Assembly (NCBI RefSeq): GCF_002252635.1
Contig: NZ_NQKX01000008.1
Coordinates: forward strand, 124,001 to 188,000
Origin: Synechococcus sp. MW101C3
Lineage (GTDB): Bacteria; Cyanobacteriota; Cyanobacteriia; PCC-6307; Cyanobiaceae
Reading direction: 5' to 3'
DNA length: 64,000 nucleotides
The notes below the pieces were generated by a model, which searched no databases, was not told the DNA's origin, and worked only from the letters and a program-made list of their open reading frames with translations. Below are positions 1 through 12,366 of the stretch, piece after piece (position 1 is the stretch's first letter; every line of letters starts with the position of its first letter). The position numbers were made by a program, and so were the translations under genes.

Positions 1-2
1 CC

Positions 3-182
3 ACTGGCACGATCGAGCGGCCTGAGCTTTCTGAAGTCGTGCTCAAGCGTCTGGGGGTACGCCTGCCTCCGGCGCTGCTTGAGGCGGCCCGTCGTCAGGG
101 CACTTACCCGCTCGGTATGGCCATCGCTCAGGTGGCCCGCGGCATGGCGTTGGAATCGGCCGGCGGTGACGTGCCGCGCTGA
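3..182 (+). CDS. C-terminal end of an unidentified protein (partial)
   Basis: An open frame runs in from the left edge and stops at TGA 180-182, giving about 59 residues. The tail reads like normal cyanobacterial coding sequence: a mixed charged/hydrophobic stretch (ERPELSEVVLKRLGVRLP, then ARRQGTYPLGMAIAQVARG). I do not recognise the family. Its end overlaps the poorly conserved C-terminal tail of the convergent lipoate-ligase-like gene by about 55 bases, so one of the two 3' ends may be mis-set. It could also be a chance open frame, which is common at this GC content. Confidence 0.4.
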   Translation, partial: TGTIERPELSEVVLKRLGVRLPPALLEAARRQGTYPLGMAIAQVARGMALESAGGDVPR

Positions 183-925
183 GGCCCATCCCTCACCACC
201 ACGGCCGCCTCCGCCCCCTTCGCTTCAGCCGCCTTCCGACCGCTGCCGCCGCTGCGCACGGCGAAGTTGCCGCGGCGCTGCTCCACCTCGTCCCATTCCC
301 TGCCGCTGAGCGGCCGGCTGCTCCAGCTGCCGCCCAGATCCTGCTGGGCGGCTTGCCGCAGGCCCTCGATCAGCGCCTCACCCTCCACCGGCAGTGGGGC
401 CAGCGCGGCCGGGGGCTCCTGCCCGAACACCTCCTTCCAGCGGGTGCTTGAGGGCCGCAGCAGCAGCGTGCCGTGCTGCAGCAGGTGCCCACGCCGCCAG
501 AGCTGGGCGCTGCCCACCCGCTTGGACCCAGTCGCCTCCACCAGGTCGGCCGCCGTGCTCGTGGCGAAACAGCTGCTGCGCTGACGGCTGGCGGCCTGCT
601 GCCCAGGGTGAAGGGGATGGCCCCACCCCGCCAGTGCCTGCCGCAACCACTGGACTGCGCGGCAGTAGGTCTGGGCGCGGCTTCCGCTGGCCGCTGGCCA
701 GTGCAGCGCGTAGGTGAGGCAGCCGTCATGCAGCACGGCTCTCCCGCCGCTGGGGCGGCGCACCATGGACAGGCGGCCGGCATCCACAAGCCCCTGCCAG
801 TGAGGTTCCAGCCGGTGCTGGTGGTGCCCCAAGGACAAGGTCGGCCGGTCCCAGTGGTACAGACGCAGCACCCCCTGGCCAGAACCCTGCACCAGGCCGT
901 CGAGCAGCAGATCATCGATGGCCAT
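128..925 (-). CDS. Lipoate-protein ligase A / octanoyltransferase family protein
   Basis: Belongs to the biotin/lipoate ligase fold and probably attaches or transfers lipoyl or octanoyl groups to lipoyl domains of 2-oxoacid dehydrogenases or the glycine cleavage H protein. The family signature RRPSGGRAVLHDG is present near residue 56, with a following GSAQ motif and QHGTLLL near residues 137-155. The ATG at 925 encodes MAIDDLLLDG, but the codons just upstream read in frame as THWRWIPPLTSSGDRQ, which matches the usual family N-terminus; no ATG, GTG or TTG precedes them before an in-frame stop. A CTG start is possible. The last 45 residues or so are low complexity (AEAKGAEAAVV) and overlap the neighbouring convergent gene end. 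Exact enzyme activity cannot be decided from sequence. Confidence 0.8.
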   Translation of the reverse strand: MAIDDLLLDGLVQGSGQGVLRLYHWDRPTLSLGHHQHRLEPHWQGLVDAGRLSMVRRPSGGRAVLHDGCLTYALHWPAASGSRAQTYCRAVQWLRQALAGWGHPLHPGQQAASRQRSSCFATSTAADLVEATGSKRVGSAQLWRRGHLLQHGTLLLRPSSTRWKEVFGQEPPAALAPLPVEGEALIEGLRQAAQQDLGGSWSSRPLSGREWDEVEQRRGNFAVRSGGSGRKAAEAKGAEAAVVVRDGPQRGTSPPADSNAMPRAT

Positions 926-1032
926 CTGGCGATCACCGCTGCTGGTCAGGGGCGGGATCCAGCGCCAATGCGTGGGCAGGGTGGGCGTCAGGGAAGATGT
1001 AGGGGCCAGTGGCTGGGCGTCAGGGCGTCACC

Positions 1033-1803
1033 ATGCTGATCGACCTGCTGCCACTTCTGCCCCTGCTGCTGATGGGGGTGGTGGCCGGATTGCTGTCGGG
1101 CCTGCTCGGTATCGGTGGCGGGCTGGTATTCGCTCCGATGCTGCTGCTGAACGGTCTGCCGCCGCATGAGGCCCTGGCCACCAGCACCGTGGCGATCGTG
1201 CCCACCACCTTGGGTGGCACCTGGTCGCATCTGCGGCAGGGCCACCTCGCCGTGCGGCCCTGCCTGGCGATCGGCGTGGCGGCGGCCGTCAGCGGCGTCG
1301 CGTTCAGCCGCCTGGGCGGGCTGCTGCAGGGCTGGCACCTGCTGGCCCTGCAGGCGCTGATGTACGCCGTGCTGGCCCTCACGATCGAACCCCGTCGGGG
1401 GGCGGCAGCCGGCGCAGAGGAGCCAGCCGTTCCCCTGCCAGGGCTGGTGGCGGTGGGAGGGCTGGCTGGCTTTGCCGGGGGCCTGCTCGGTGTGGGCGGC
1501 GGGCTGATGATGGTGCCGCTGATGGTGAAGGGCCTGAGGATGCCGTTGCATGCGGCCATCCGGCTCAGCACCCTGGCGGTGCTCTGCTCCGCCTCGGCCG
1601 CCTCGGTGGAGTTGCTCTCCGGTGGGCGTGCCGATGCGGTGATGGCCCTGTTGCTTGGGGGCTCAGCCGCCATGGCCGCCCGCTGGTCGGCGGCGCGGCT
1701 GGACACGGTGAGCGAGGCCCGCCTGGTGCTGATGCTGCGCACGATCACGGTGGCGCTGGCACTGGACAGCGGACGGCGCGGCCTGCAGTTGCTGCTCGCC
1801 TGA
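1033..1803 (+). CDS. TauE/SafE family membrane permease
   Basis: A hydrophobic protein of about 256 residues with roughly 7-8 membrane segments. It shows the internal duplication typical of the TauE/SafE (sulfite/sulfonate exporter-like) family: GLLSGLLGIGGGLVFAP near the N-terminus and GFAGGLLGVGGGLMMVP in the second half. Family members export organosulfur or sulfite anions, but the substrate here is unknown. I chose ATG 1033 (MLIDLLPLLP), where the first membrane helix starts; an in-frame GTG at 1009 would add eight polar residues. It is divergent from the lipoate-ligase-like gene and convergent with crr6. Confidence 0.85.
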   Translation: MLIDLLPLLPLLLMGVVAGLLSGLLGIGGGLVFAPMLLLNGLPPHEALATSTVAIVPTTLGGTWSHLRQGHLAVRPCLAIGVAAAVSGVAFSRLGGLLQGWHLLALQALMYAVLALTIEPRRGAAAGAEEPAVPLPGLVAVGGLAGFAGGLLGVGGGLMMVPLMVKGLRMPLHAAIRLSTLAVLCSASAASVELLSGGRADAVMALLLGGSAAMAARWSAARLDTVSEARLVLMLRTITVALALDSGRRGLQLLLA

Positions 1804-1807
1804 GGCT

Positions 1808-2383
1808 TCAGCGCTCCGGCAGTGCGGCCCAGAAGGAGGGATCGAGATCAAAGCCGAGCACTGCCGCCATCTGCCCCAGGCCCTGGCGACAGTGCAGGTC
1901 GTGCCGGCGGCTCCAGTCGTCGAGCAGAAAAAGCCGGTGGGTGATCCAGAGCTCCAGGCTCTCCGGCGCGAAGCGAATCCCCTCGTTGCGGCTGAAGCCA
2001 TGGGGCAACAGCATGGCCACGTGCCGGCACAGCTGACCGCTGCCGCGATCGAGCACGAATGGCAGCCAGGGATGCAGGGCGTCGGCCCGCAGGTTCCAGA
2101 GCCGCACTTCCGGCACTTCCGACAGCTCGCGCGGATCTTCCTGCGGACGGGGCCAGTCGAAGCTGAGCTGCAGGCTGCCCGCCTGCTCGATCAGCTGGGC
2201 GGCGGAGAGCGAACTCCAGGCCATCAGGGGTGAGGTGTCGAGGGCCCGGATCTGATCGGCGGAGATGGGCAGCAGGGAGGGAACGGAGGAGATCAAGAGC
2301 TGTGACAGCCCAACGGTTGGGTCGGGCCCATGGCAGGGTTGAGCCAACAATGGTGGCGTCAAACGCTTGTTTTCGTCGGCCAT
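1808..2383 (-). CDS. crr6: CRR6-like NDH-1 assembly factor (DUF1817)
   Basis: A soluble protein of 191 residues resembling chlororespiratory reduction 6 (DUF1817), which in chloroplasts and Synechocystis helps mature the NdhI subunit of photosynthetic NDH-1. The recognisable core is EDPRELSEVPEVRLW followed by LHPWLPFVLDRGSG and HGFSRNEGIRF. The start at 2383 (MADENK) is supported by an AGAGGTG Shine-Dalgarno sequence just upstream on the minus strand; a longer frame to 2455 is open but would run across psaM. The start codon overlaps that of psaM on the other strand (shared CATG). A job in NDH-1 assembly fits the NDH-1MS' genes farther along. Confidence 0.8.
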   Translation of the reverse strand: MADENKRLTPPLLAQPCHGPDPTVGLSQLLISSVPSLLPISADQIRALDTSPLMAWSSLSAAQLIEQAGSLQLSFDWPRPQEDPRELSEVPEVRLWNLRADALHPWLPFVLDRGSGQLCRHVAMLLPHGFSRNEGIRFAPESLELWITHRLFLLDDWSRRHDLHCRQGLGQMAAVLGFDLDPSFWAALPER

Positions 2384-2486
2384 GGTCACCTCTCTGAGCC
2401 AGGTTGAAGTTCTGATCGCGCTGGTTGTGGCGGCCCACGCCGGCGTGCTGGCCATCCGTCTGAGCGTCAGCCTCTACAACTCCTGA
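2382..2486 (+). CDS. psaM: Photosystem I reaction centre subunit XII (PsaM)
   Basis: A 34-residue single-helix protein, too small for most gene finders. It starts MVTSLSQVEVLIALVV and ends AIRLSVSLYNS. Its length, the central hydrophobic helix and the terminal L-x-x-x-LY pattern match PsaM, a small thylakoid subunit of photosystem I near the trimer interface. There is no obvious Shine-Dalgarno sequence before ATG 2382, because the upstream bases are the 5' coding region of crr6 on the other strand. In related picocyanobacteria psaM lies close to the protochlorophyllide reductase gene, as here. Divergence from textbook PsaM sequences keeps this below certainty. Confidence 0.72.
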   Translation: MVTSLSQVEVLIALVVAAHAGVLAIRLSVSLYNS

Positions 2487-2550
2487 AGCTTCAGGCCTTG
2501 GCAGGGGGCGTTCCGCCTGCTACAAGACGGCAACCCCTGCGCCGCCCCCA

Positions 2551-3099
2551 TTGGCTTCCGCCCTGCGCTCCCGTCAGGCTCCCACCGACAGCCCGCGCCG
2601 GGCCAGCCGTGCCAAGCCTCCTGCAGGGGGAAAAGATCTCCCTCGCATTGGCCACGGACGATCTGCCGCCCCAGCCGGGGTTGTCACCCGCCTGAGCTCC
2701 GCCGCCTCCAGCACCACCGCAGACCTGCACCCCGACGGCTGGCAGGCCTCGAGTGAACGCCAGGAACTTCTCTGCAGCGTGATCGGCCTGGCCGTGAAGC
2801 TCGGCTTTGGCCTGCTCGCCTCTGTGAGCCTGGTGCACCTGGCTGGGGCTTACCAGCAGCGGCTTGACAGCCACGGCGAAATCAGCGCCATTCTCGATAT
2901 CGAAAAAAATAAACTCCGCAAAGTTCAGCAACGCTTCGATCAGCTCTTTTCCAAGGACGGCGAACAGCGTTTGATTCGTGAGCAGGATCAATGGATCGCT
3001 CCCAATCGGCTGCGGATCGTCTGGGAAGATTCCCAGCTCAAGAATTCATCAGCCGCCCAGTCCACACCGGCGTCGAAGCCCGCTCCAGCAGGCGGTTGA
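2551..3099 (+). CDS. Conserved cyanobacterial protein of unknown function (one TM helix plus short coiled coil)
   Basis: The C-terminal two thirds look conserved: a membrane segment (SVIGLAVKLGFGLLASVSL), then a helical heptad-like stretch (ILDIEKNKLRKVQQRFDQLF), then a tail with EQDQWIAPNRLRIVWE. This architecture suggests a small membrane-anchored helical protein, but no function can be given. The N-terminal 55 residues are Arg/Pro/Ser-rich and may not be translated; the frame opens with TTG 2551 and has no internal ATG, so the true start is uncertain. It lies between psaM and POR. Confidence 0.6.
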   Translation: MASALRSRQAPTDSPRRASRAKPPAGGKDLPRIGHGRSAAPAGVVTRLSSAASSTTADLHPDGWQASSERQELLCSVIGLAVKLGFGLLASVSLVHLAGAYQQRLDSHGEISAILDIEKNKLRKVQQRFDQLFSKDGEQRLIREQDQWIAPNRLRIVWEDSQLKNSSAAQSTPASKPAPAGG

Positions 3100-3180
3100 C
3101 CCTGCTTCCTCCCTTCCCCTGGGGCGCTCGTTGCGCGTTTCCTTCTGTTGAATCTCGCCGGTAAAGCCCCGGAGACCTGA

Positions 3181-4236
<1,056 letters not shown>

Positions 4237-4309
4237 GCCGCCTCCGGCCAGCCCCTCTTCGCTTTCTTTCCCTGATTCTCCCCTTCTCTGTTCTTCGCCC
4301 AGCCTGTCG

Positions 4310-4861
4310 ATGCCCCGCTTCCTGCGCTGGATCCTTGCCCTTGGCCTCGCTGCCGCTCTGGTGGGGGGCGCTGTGGTGCTGCTCCCCTTCTCCGACTGGC
4401 TCCCCGGCGGCACGGTGGGCGATGTGCCCGCCGTGCAGGTGGTCAACGGCACGGCCTTCAATCGCCTGTTCCCGGCGGCCTCGCCGGGCGAAGAGCTGGT
4501 GTTCAGCCAGGAGAAGCGTGGCTTCAGCGAGGCCAGGCTGAAGCGCAGTGGAGAAATGGTGGCGCTGTTGGCGATCTCCGACACCACCACCGCTCCCGAG
4601 GCCCGCGAGAAGTTCGCCGCTGCCGCTGACACCCTGGCCGGCTGGCCCCTGGTGGAGCAGGGCAGCCAGGCCAGCGCCGTGCTGGTGGGTGGCCGCTTTC
4701 AGGTGAAGGTGATCGGCCAGGGCGTTGGCCTTGATGCGCAGGAGCGCCATGAGCTGCTGGAGAGCTTTGACCTCAAGGCCCTCGCTTCCGTGCGGCCCAG
4801 GCGGCTCGGCCCGTCGACAGGGCCTGCCGCCACGGTCCCATCCCTTGCTCTGGTGCGCTGA
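4310..4861 (+). CDS. Conserved hypothetical protein with N-terminal membrane anchor
   Basis: A 183-residue protein with a single N-terminal hydrophobic segment (LRWILALGLAAALVGGAVVLL), consistent with a signal anchor, followed by an alpha/beta-looking soluble domain of about 130 residues (FNRLFPAASPGEELVFSQEKRG onward in two parts, then RFQVKVIGQGVGLDAQER). I do not recognise a functional family. It follows POR on the same strand and its stop overlaps the start of the next gene (TGATG at 4859-4863), so the two are very likely co-translated. Location beside chlorophyll genes hints at a thylakoid or photosynthesis role, but that is inference. Confidence 0.7.
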   Translation: MPRFLRWILALGLAAALVGGAVVLLPFSDWLPGGTVGDVPAVQVVNGTAFNRLFPAASPGEELVFSQEKRGFSEARLKRSGEMVALLAISDTTTAPEAREKFAAAADTLAGWPLVEQGSQASAVLVGGRFQVKVIGQGVGLDAQERHELLESFDLKALASVRPRRLGPSTGPAATVPSLALVR

Positions 4862-5751
4862 TGGCCCGCCCCACTGTGCTTGAGCGCCTCGAAAGTCTGC
4901 CCCGTCGGGGCCTCACCGTGCTGGCGCTCCAGGGCATCAGCACCCTGGTGCCCGGGGGGTGGACCAACCTCCGCAGCGCTGAGGATCTGATCAAGGAGGT
5001 GATCGGCGACGACGATCCTGCCCTGATCGCCCGCATCCGTTCCCGTGCCGATCTGCTGAGCCGTGCCCGCGCCGAGGGCTATGGCCGCGCGCTCAGCCTG
5101 TACGACGCTGTGAACCGTTCCCAGCACGCGGCGGGTGGCGTGCGGCTGCTCGCCAACGTGAGCGCCGGTCTGCCTTTGCTCAAGCGCCTGGCCGATCTGA
5201 CCCCGCCTGGCGACACCCTGCAGGCGGTGGATCTGAGCCTGAAGGTGGCGGCGGAGCTGCTGGCCTTCACCCAGGTCAATGGCCTGCCCGGCGACAGCTT
5301 CGGCGCCTTCGGCGCTGCCCTGGCCGACTACGCCGGTGAAGCGAGGGTGCGGATGGCTGCCTTGATCTGCTTCGACGCCCTGCTGCCGCTCGGTGATCAG
5401 GCCCTGCAACGCCTGGATGGCCTGCTGGGGGCGGCTGGCCAGAAAGATCTGCAGCGGCTTCCCTCCTACCGGCAGATGGCCGGTTTGATTCCGGGGCGCG
5501 GCGATCAGGCCCACCTCAGCTTTCTGCGCCGGGGCGTGGACCAGTGGCTGGGCTGGGCCGGCGGATTCACCGCCGACCTCGCCCTCACCGGCCAATCTGC
5601 CGTGCGGGCGTTGGAATCAACGCTGGGCCCGTGGCAGGGGCGACTGGATCAGTTCGCCGTGTTCCTGGACGCCTTTACCGACACCTATGCCCACACGGGT
5701 GTGCAGGCAGTGGCCCGCCGCCTGGTGGAACGGGCGGCTGCCGAAGTCTGA
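4861..5751 (+). CDS. Conserved hypothetical alpha-helical protein
   Basis: A 296-residue protein beginning MARPTVLERLESLPRRG. It is rich in Leu, Ala and Arg and predicted mostly helical, without clear membrane segments or catalytic motifs. Regions such as RSAEDLIKEVIGDDD and FLDAFTDTYAHTG look conserved rather than random, but I cannot assign a family. It overlaps the preceding gene by one base (TGATG), suggesting a two-gene translationally coupled unit downstream of POR. It is convergent with chlL, and a GC-rich stem-loop separates the two 3' ends. Confidence 0.68.
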   Translation: MARPTVLERLESLPRRGLTVLALQGISTLVPGGWTNLRSAEDLIKEVIGDDDPALIARIRSRADLLSRARAEGYGRALSLYDAVNRSQHAAGGVRLLANVSAGLPLLKRLADLTPPGDTLQAVDLSLKVAAELLAFTQVNGLPGDSFGAFGAALADYAGEARVRMAALICFDALLPLGDQALQRLDGLLGAAGQKDLQRLPSYRQMAGLIPGRGDQAHLSFLRRGVDQWLGWAGGFTADLALTGQSAVRALESTLGPWQGRLDQFAVFLDAFTDTYAHTGVQAVARRLVERAAAEV

Positions 5752-5795
5752 ACCGGGTCTGAACCGGCGGAGTCATCGCTGCGGGAACGTGTCAT

Positions 5796-5823
5796 GCCGG
5801 CGACAGGGGGGTGTGCCGCCGGC
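5796..5823. terminator. Possible stem-loop between convergent genes
   Basis: GCCGGCG at 5796-5802 is complementary to CGCCGGC at 5817-5823, a 7-bp GC stem around a 14-base loop. It lies in the 85-base gap between the convergent hypothetical gene and chlL and could act on either strand. No long T-run follows, so termination is only a guess. Confidence 0.35.
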
Positions 5824-5836
5824 GATCCGTACTCAG

Positions 5837-6853
<1,017 letters not shown>

Positions 6854-6861
6854 TCAATCCC

Positions 6862-9993
<3,132 letters not shown>

Positions 9994-10305
9994 ATGGCGA
10001 ATGAAACCATGGGCATCGCCCTCGGCATGATCGAGACCCGCGGCCTGGTGCCCGCGATCGAAGCGGCCGACGCGATGACCAAAGCCGCAGAAGTGCGTCT
10101 GATCGGTCGTGAGTTCGTCGGCGGCGGCTACGTCACCGTGCTGGTGCGCGGTGAAACCGGCGCTGTCAACGCTGCTGTTCGCGCTGGCGCTGACGCCTGC
10201 GAGCGTGTCGGCGACGGCCTCGTGGCAGCCCACATCATTGCCCGCCCGCACCGTGAAGTCGAACCGGCGCTCAACAGCAGCTTTGGTCTGGGCTCCAAGG
10301 ACTGA
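9994..10305 (+). CDS. csoS1: Carboxysome shell hexamer protein CsoS1
   Basis: A single BMC-domain protein of 103 residues that forms the hexameric facets of the alpha-carboxysome shell. The diagnostic sequence GIALGMIETRGLVPAIEAAD is followed by KAAEVRLIG and the pore-region pattern FVGGGYVTVLVRGETGAV. ATG 9994 (MANETMG) is preceded by GGAG at good spacing; the longer open frame from 9952 is not family-like. It is the first gene of the operon. A second, nearly identical BMC domain is encoded at 17507. Confidence 0.97.
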   Translation: MANETMGIALGMIETRGLVPAIEAADAMTKAAEVRLIGREFVGGGYVTVLVRGETGAVNAAVRAGADACERVGDGLVAAHIIARPHREVEPALNSSFGLGSKD

Positions 10306-10378
10306 GAGCTGAACCGCCCCTGAATCGAGGGCTGCCCAGCTTTCCCCTTCCCACCCGACCCACCACGAGATTTCCCCC

Positions 10379-11791
10379 ATGAGCAAGAAGTACGACGCCG
10401 GGGTCAAGGAGTACAGAGATACGTACTGGACTCCCGACTACGTTCCCCTCGACACCGACCTGCTGGCCTGCTTCAAGGTCACCGGCCAGGAAGGCGTTCC
10501 CAAAGAAGAAGTGGCTGCCGCCGTGGCCGCTGAATCTTCCACCGGCACCTGGTCCACCGTGTGGTCCGAGCTCCTCACCGATCTCGACTTCTACAAGGGC
10601 CGTTGCTACCGCATCGAAGACGTTCCTGGCGACAAGGAATCCTTCTATGCCTTCATTGCCTATCCCCTCGATCTGTTCGAGGAAGGTTCGATCACCAACG
10701 TGCTCACCTCCCTGGTGGGCAACGTGTTCGGCTTCAAGGCCCTGCGCCACCTGCGTCTGGAAGACATCCGCTTCCCGATGGCCTTCATCAAGACCTGCCC
10801 CGGCCCGCCGAACGGCATCTGCGTCGAGCGCGACCGGATGAACAAGTACGGCCGTCCTCTGCTCGGTTGCACCATCAAGCCCAAGCTCGGCCTTTCCGGC
10901 AAGAACTACGGCCGGGTGGTCTATGAGTGCCTCCGCGGCGGTCTTGACTTCACCAAGGACGACGAAAACATCAACTCCCAGCCCTTCCAGCGCTGGCAGA
11001 ACCGTTTCGAGTTCGTGGCAGAAGCCGTGAAATCGGCGGAACAGGAAACCGGCGAGCGCAAAGGTCACTACCTCAACTGCACCGCCGCCACTCCTGAAGA
11101 GATGTACGAGCGGGCCGAGTTCGCCAAAGAACTGGGTCAGCCGATCATCATGCACGACTACATCACCGGTGGCTTCACTGCCAACACCGGTCTGTCGAAG
11201 TGGTGCCGTAAGAACGGCATGCTGCTGCACATTCACCGCGCCATGCACGCGGTGATCGACCGCCATCCCAAGCACGGCATCCACTTCCGGGTGCTGGCGA
11301 AGTGCCTGCGTCTCTCCGGTGGTGACCAGCTGCATACCGGCACCGTGGTGGGCAAGCTTGAAGGTGATCGCCAGACCACCCTGGGCTTCATCGACCAGCT
11401 GCGTGAATCCTTCGTTCCTGAAGATCGCAGCCGCGGCAACTTCTTCGATCAGGACTGGGGCTCCATGCCCGGCGTCTTCGCCGTGGCCTCCGGCGGTATC
11501 CACGTGTGGCACATGCCCGCACTGGTGGCGATCTTCGGCGACGATTCCGTGCTGCAGTTCGGTGGTGGCACCCACGGCCACCCCTGGGGTTCCGCCGCTG
11601 GCGCCGCCGCCAACCGTGTGGCCCTCGAGGCCTGCGTCAAGGCCCGCAACGCCGGTCGCGAGATCGAGAAGGAGAGCCGCGACATCCTCATGGAAGCCGC
11701 CAAGCACAGCCCTGAGCTGGCCATCGCTCTCGAAACCTGGAAGGAAATCAAATTCGAGTTCGACACCGTCGACAAGCTCGACGTCGGCTGA
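10379..11791 (+). CDS. rbcL: RuBisCO large subunit, form IA
   Basis: Fixes CO2 onto ribulose-1,5-bisphosphate inside the carboxysome. The 470-residue protein carries the carbamylated lysine Lys193 in [10 protein letters not shown], the active-site region [29 protein letters not shown] and the C-terminal domain with [10 protein letters not shown]. Length and context within a cso operon indicate form IA. The C-terminus ends [10 protein letters not shown] and lacks the longer tail that red-type (form IC/ID) enzymes offer to CbbX, which matters because a CbbX gene ends this supercluster. An mRNA hairpin lies directly after it. Confidence 0.98.
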   Translation: MSKKYDAGVKEYRDTYWTPDYVPLDTDLLACFKVTGQEGVPKEEVAAAVAAESSTGTWSTVWSELLTDLDFYKGRCYRIEDVPGDKESFYAFIAYPLDLFEEGSITNVLTSLVGNVFGFKALRHLRLEDIRFPMAFIKTCPGPPNGICVERDRMNKYGRPLLGCTIKPKLGLSGKNYGRVVYECLRGGLDFTKDDENINSQPFQRWQNRFEFVAEAVKSAEQETGERKGHYLNCTAATPEEMYERAEFAKELGQPIIMHDYITGGFTANTGLSKWCRKNGMLLHIHRAMHAVIDRHPKHGIHFRVLAKCLRLSGGDQLHTGTVVGKLEGDRQTTLGFIDQLRESFVPEDRSRGNFFDQDWGSMPGVFAVASGGIHVWHMPALVAIFGDDSVLQFGGGTHGHPWGSAAGAAANRVALEACVKARNAGREIEKESRDILMEAAKHSPELAIALETWKEIKFEFDTVDKLDVG

Positions 11792-11808
11792 TTTTCCCCA
11801 GTCCGTTC

Positions 11809-11833
11809 TGGCGGTGAACCTGTTTCACCGCCA
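11809..11833 (+). promoter_or_regulatory. Hairpin between rbcL and rbcS
   Basis: TGGCGGTGAA (11809-11818) and TTCACCGCCA (11824-11833) form a perfect 10-bp stem with the 5-base loop CCTGT. It lies 18 bases after the rbcL stop and 44 bases before rbcS. No U-run follows, so I read it as an mRNA stability or processing element rather than a full terminator. Confidence 0.6.
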
Positions 11834-11877
11834 CTGCGGAGCTCCTCTGAACCTTCCCCTCCACTTCAAGGACCCCC

Positions 11878-12219
11878 ATGCCCTTCAAGAGCACCGTGGG
11901 TGACTATCAAACAGTCGCCACCCTGGAGACCTTCGGCTTTCTTCCGCCGATGTCCCAGGACGAGATCTACGACCAGATCGCTTACATCATTGCCCAGGGT
12001 TGGAGCCCGCTCGTTGAGCATGTCCACCCCAGCCGTTCCATGGCCACCTACTGGTCGTACTGGAAGCTCCCCTTCTTCGGCGAGAAGGATCTGGGCGTGA
12101 TCGTGAGTGAGCTCGAGGCCTGCCATCGTGCCTACCCCGATCACCACGTGCGTCTGGTGGGCTACGACGCCTACACCCAGAGCCAGGGTTCCTGCTTCGT
12201 GGTTTTCGAAGCGCGCTGA
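11878..12219 (+). CDS. rbcS: RuBisCO small subunit, form IA
   Basis: A 113-residue small subunit that caps the L8S8 enzyme. Family landmarks include VGDYQTVATLETFGFLPP at the N-terminus, YIIAQGWSPLVEHVH, the MATYWSYWKLPFFGE motif and the end QGSCFVVFEA. It has the short N-terminus normal for cyanobacterial form IA. It is separated from rbcL by a 10-bp hairpin and from csoS2 by a second hairpin, so its transcript segment is bracketed by structured RNA. Confidence 0.98.
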   Translation: MPFKSTVGDYQTVATLETFGFLPPMSQDEIYDQIAYIIAQGWSPLVEHVHPSRSMATYWSYWKLPFFGEKDLGVIVSELEACHRAYPDHHVRLVGYDAYTQSQGSCFVVFEAR

Positions 12220-12228
12220 AGCGGTGTG

Positions 12229-12248
12229 GGTCCCGCTTCGGCGGGACC
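12229..12248 (+). promoter_or_regulatory. UUCG-tetraloop hairpin between rbcS and csoS2
   Basis: GGTCCCGC, TTCG, GCGGGACC: a perfect 8-bp GC-rich stem closed by the very stable UUCG tetraloop, ten bases after the rbcS stop. It is followed by a C/T-rich tract (tcctccccttcctttc) but not a run of T. It could attenuate read-through or protect the rbcLS 3' end, either of which would lower csoS2 expression relative to RuBisCO. Confidence 0.65.
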
Positions 12249-12366
12249 TCCTCCCCTTCCTTTCACTCCAAACGCTCCCAGTTCTGTTCAGTACCGCATC
12301 GCACGGTCGATCGGTCTGACGCTGCGCGCAACGAACGTTCACTGGCACTTTCCTTACCGGGCGGAT

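Noticed and set aside
2491..2991. Minus-strand open frame of 166 codons opposite the small TM/coiled-coil protein
   Set aside because: The plus-strand frame has a clear membrane segment and helical region; the antisense frame has no recognisable features.
10271..11707. Long antisense open frame (478 codons) opposite rbcL, rich in Gly, Ala and His
   Set aside because: It is the mirror of a highly conserved gene; its composition is the predictable shadow of GC-biased third positions and it has no family features.
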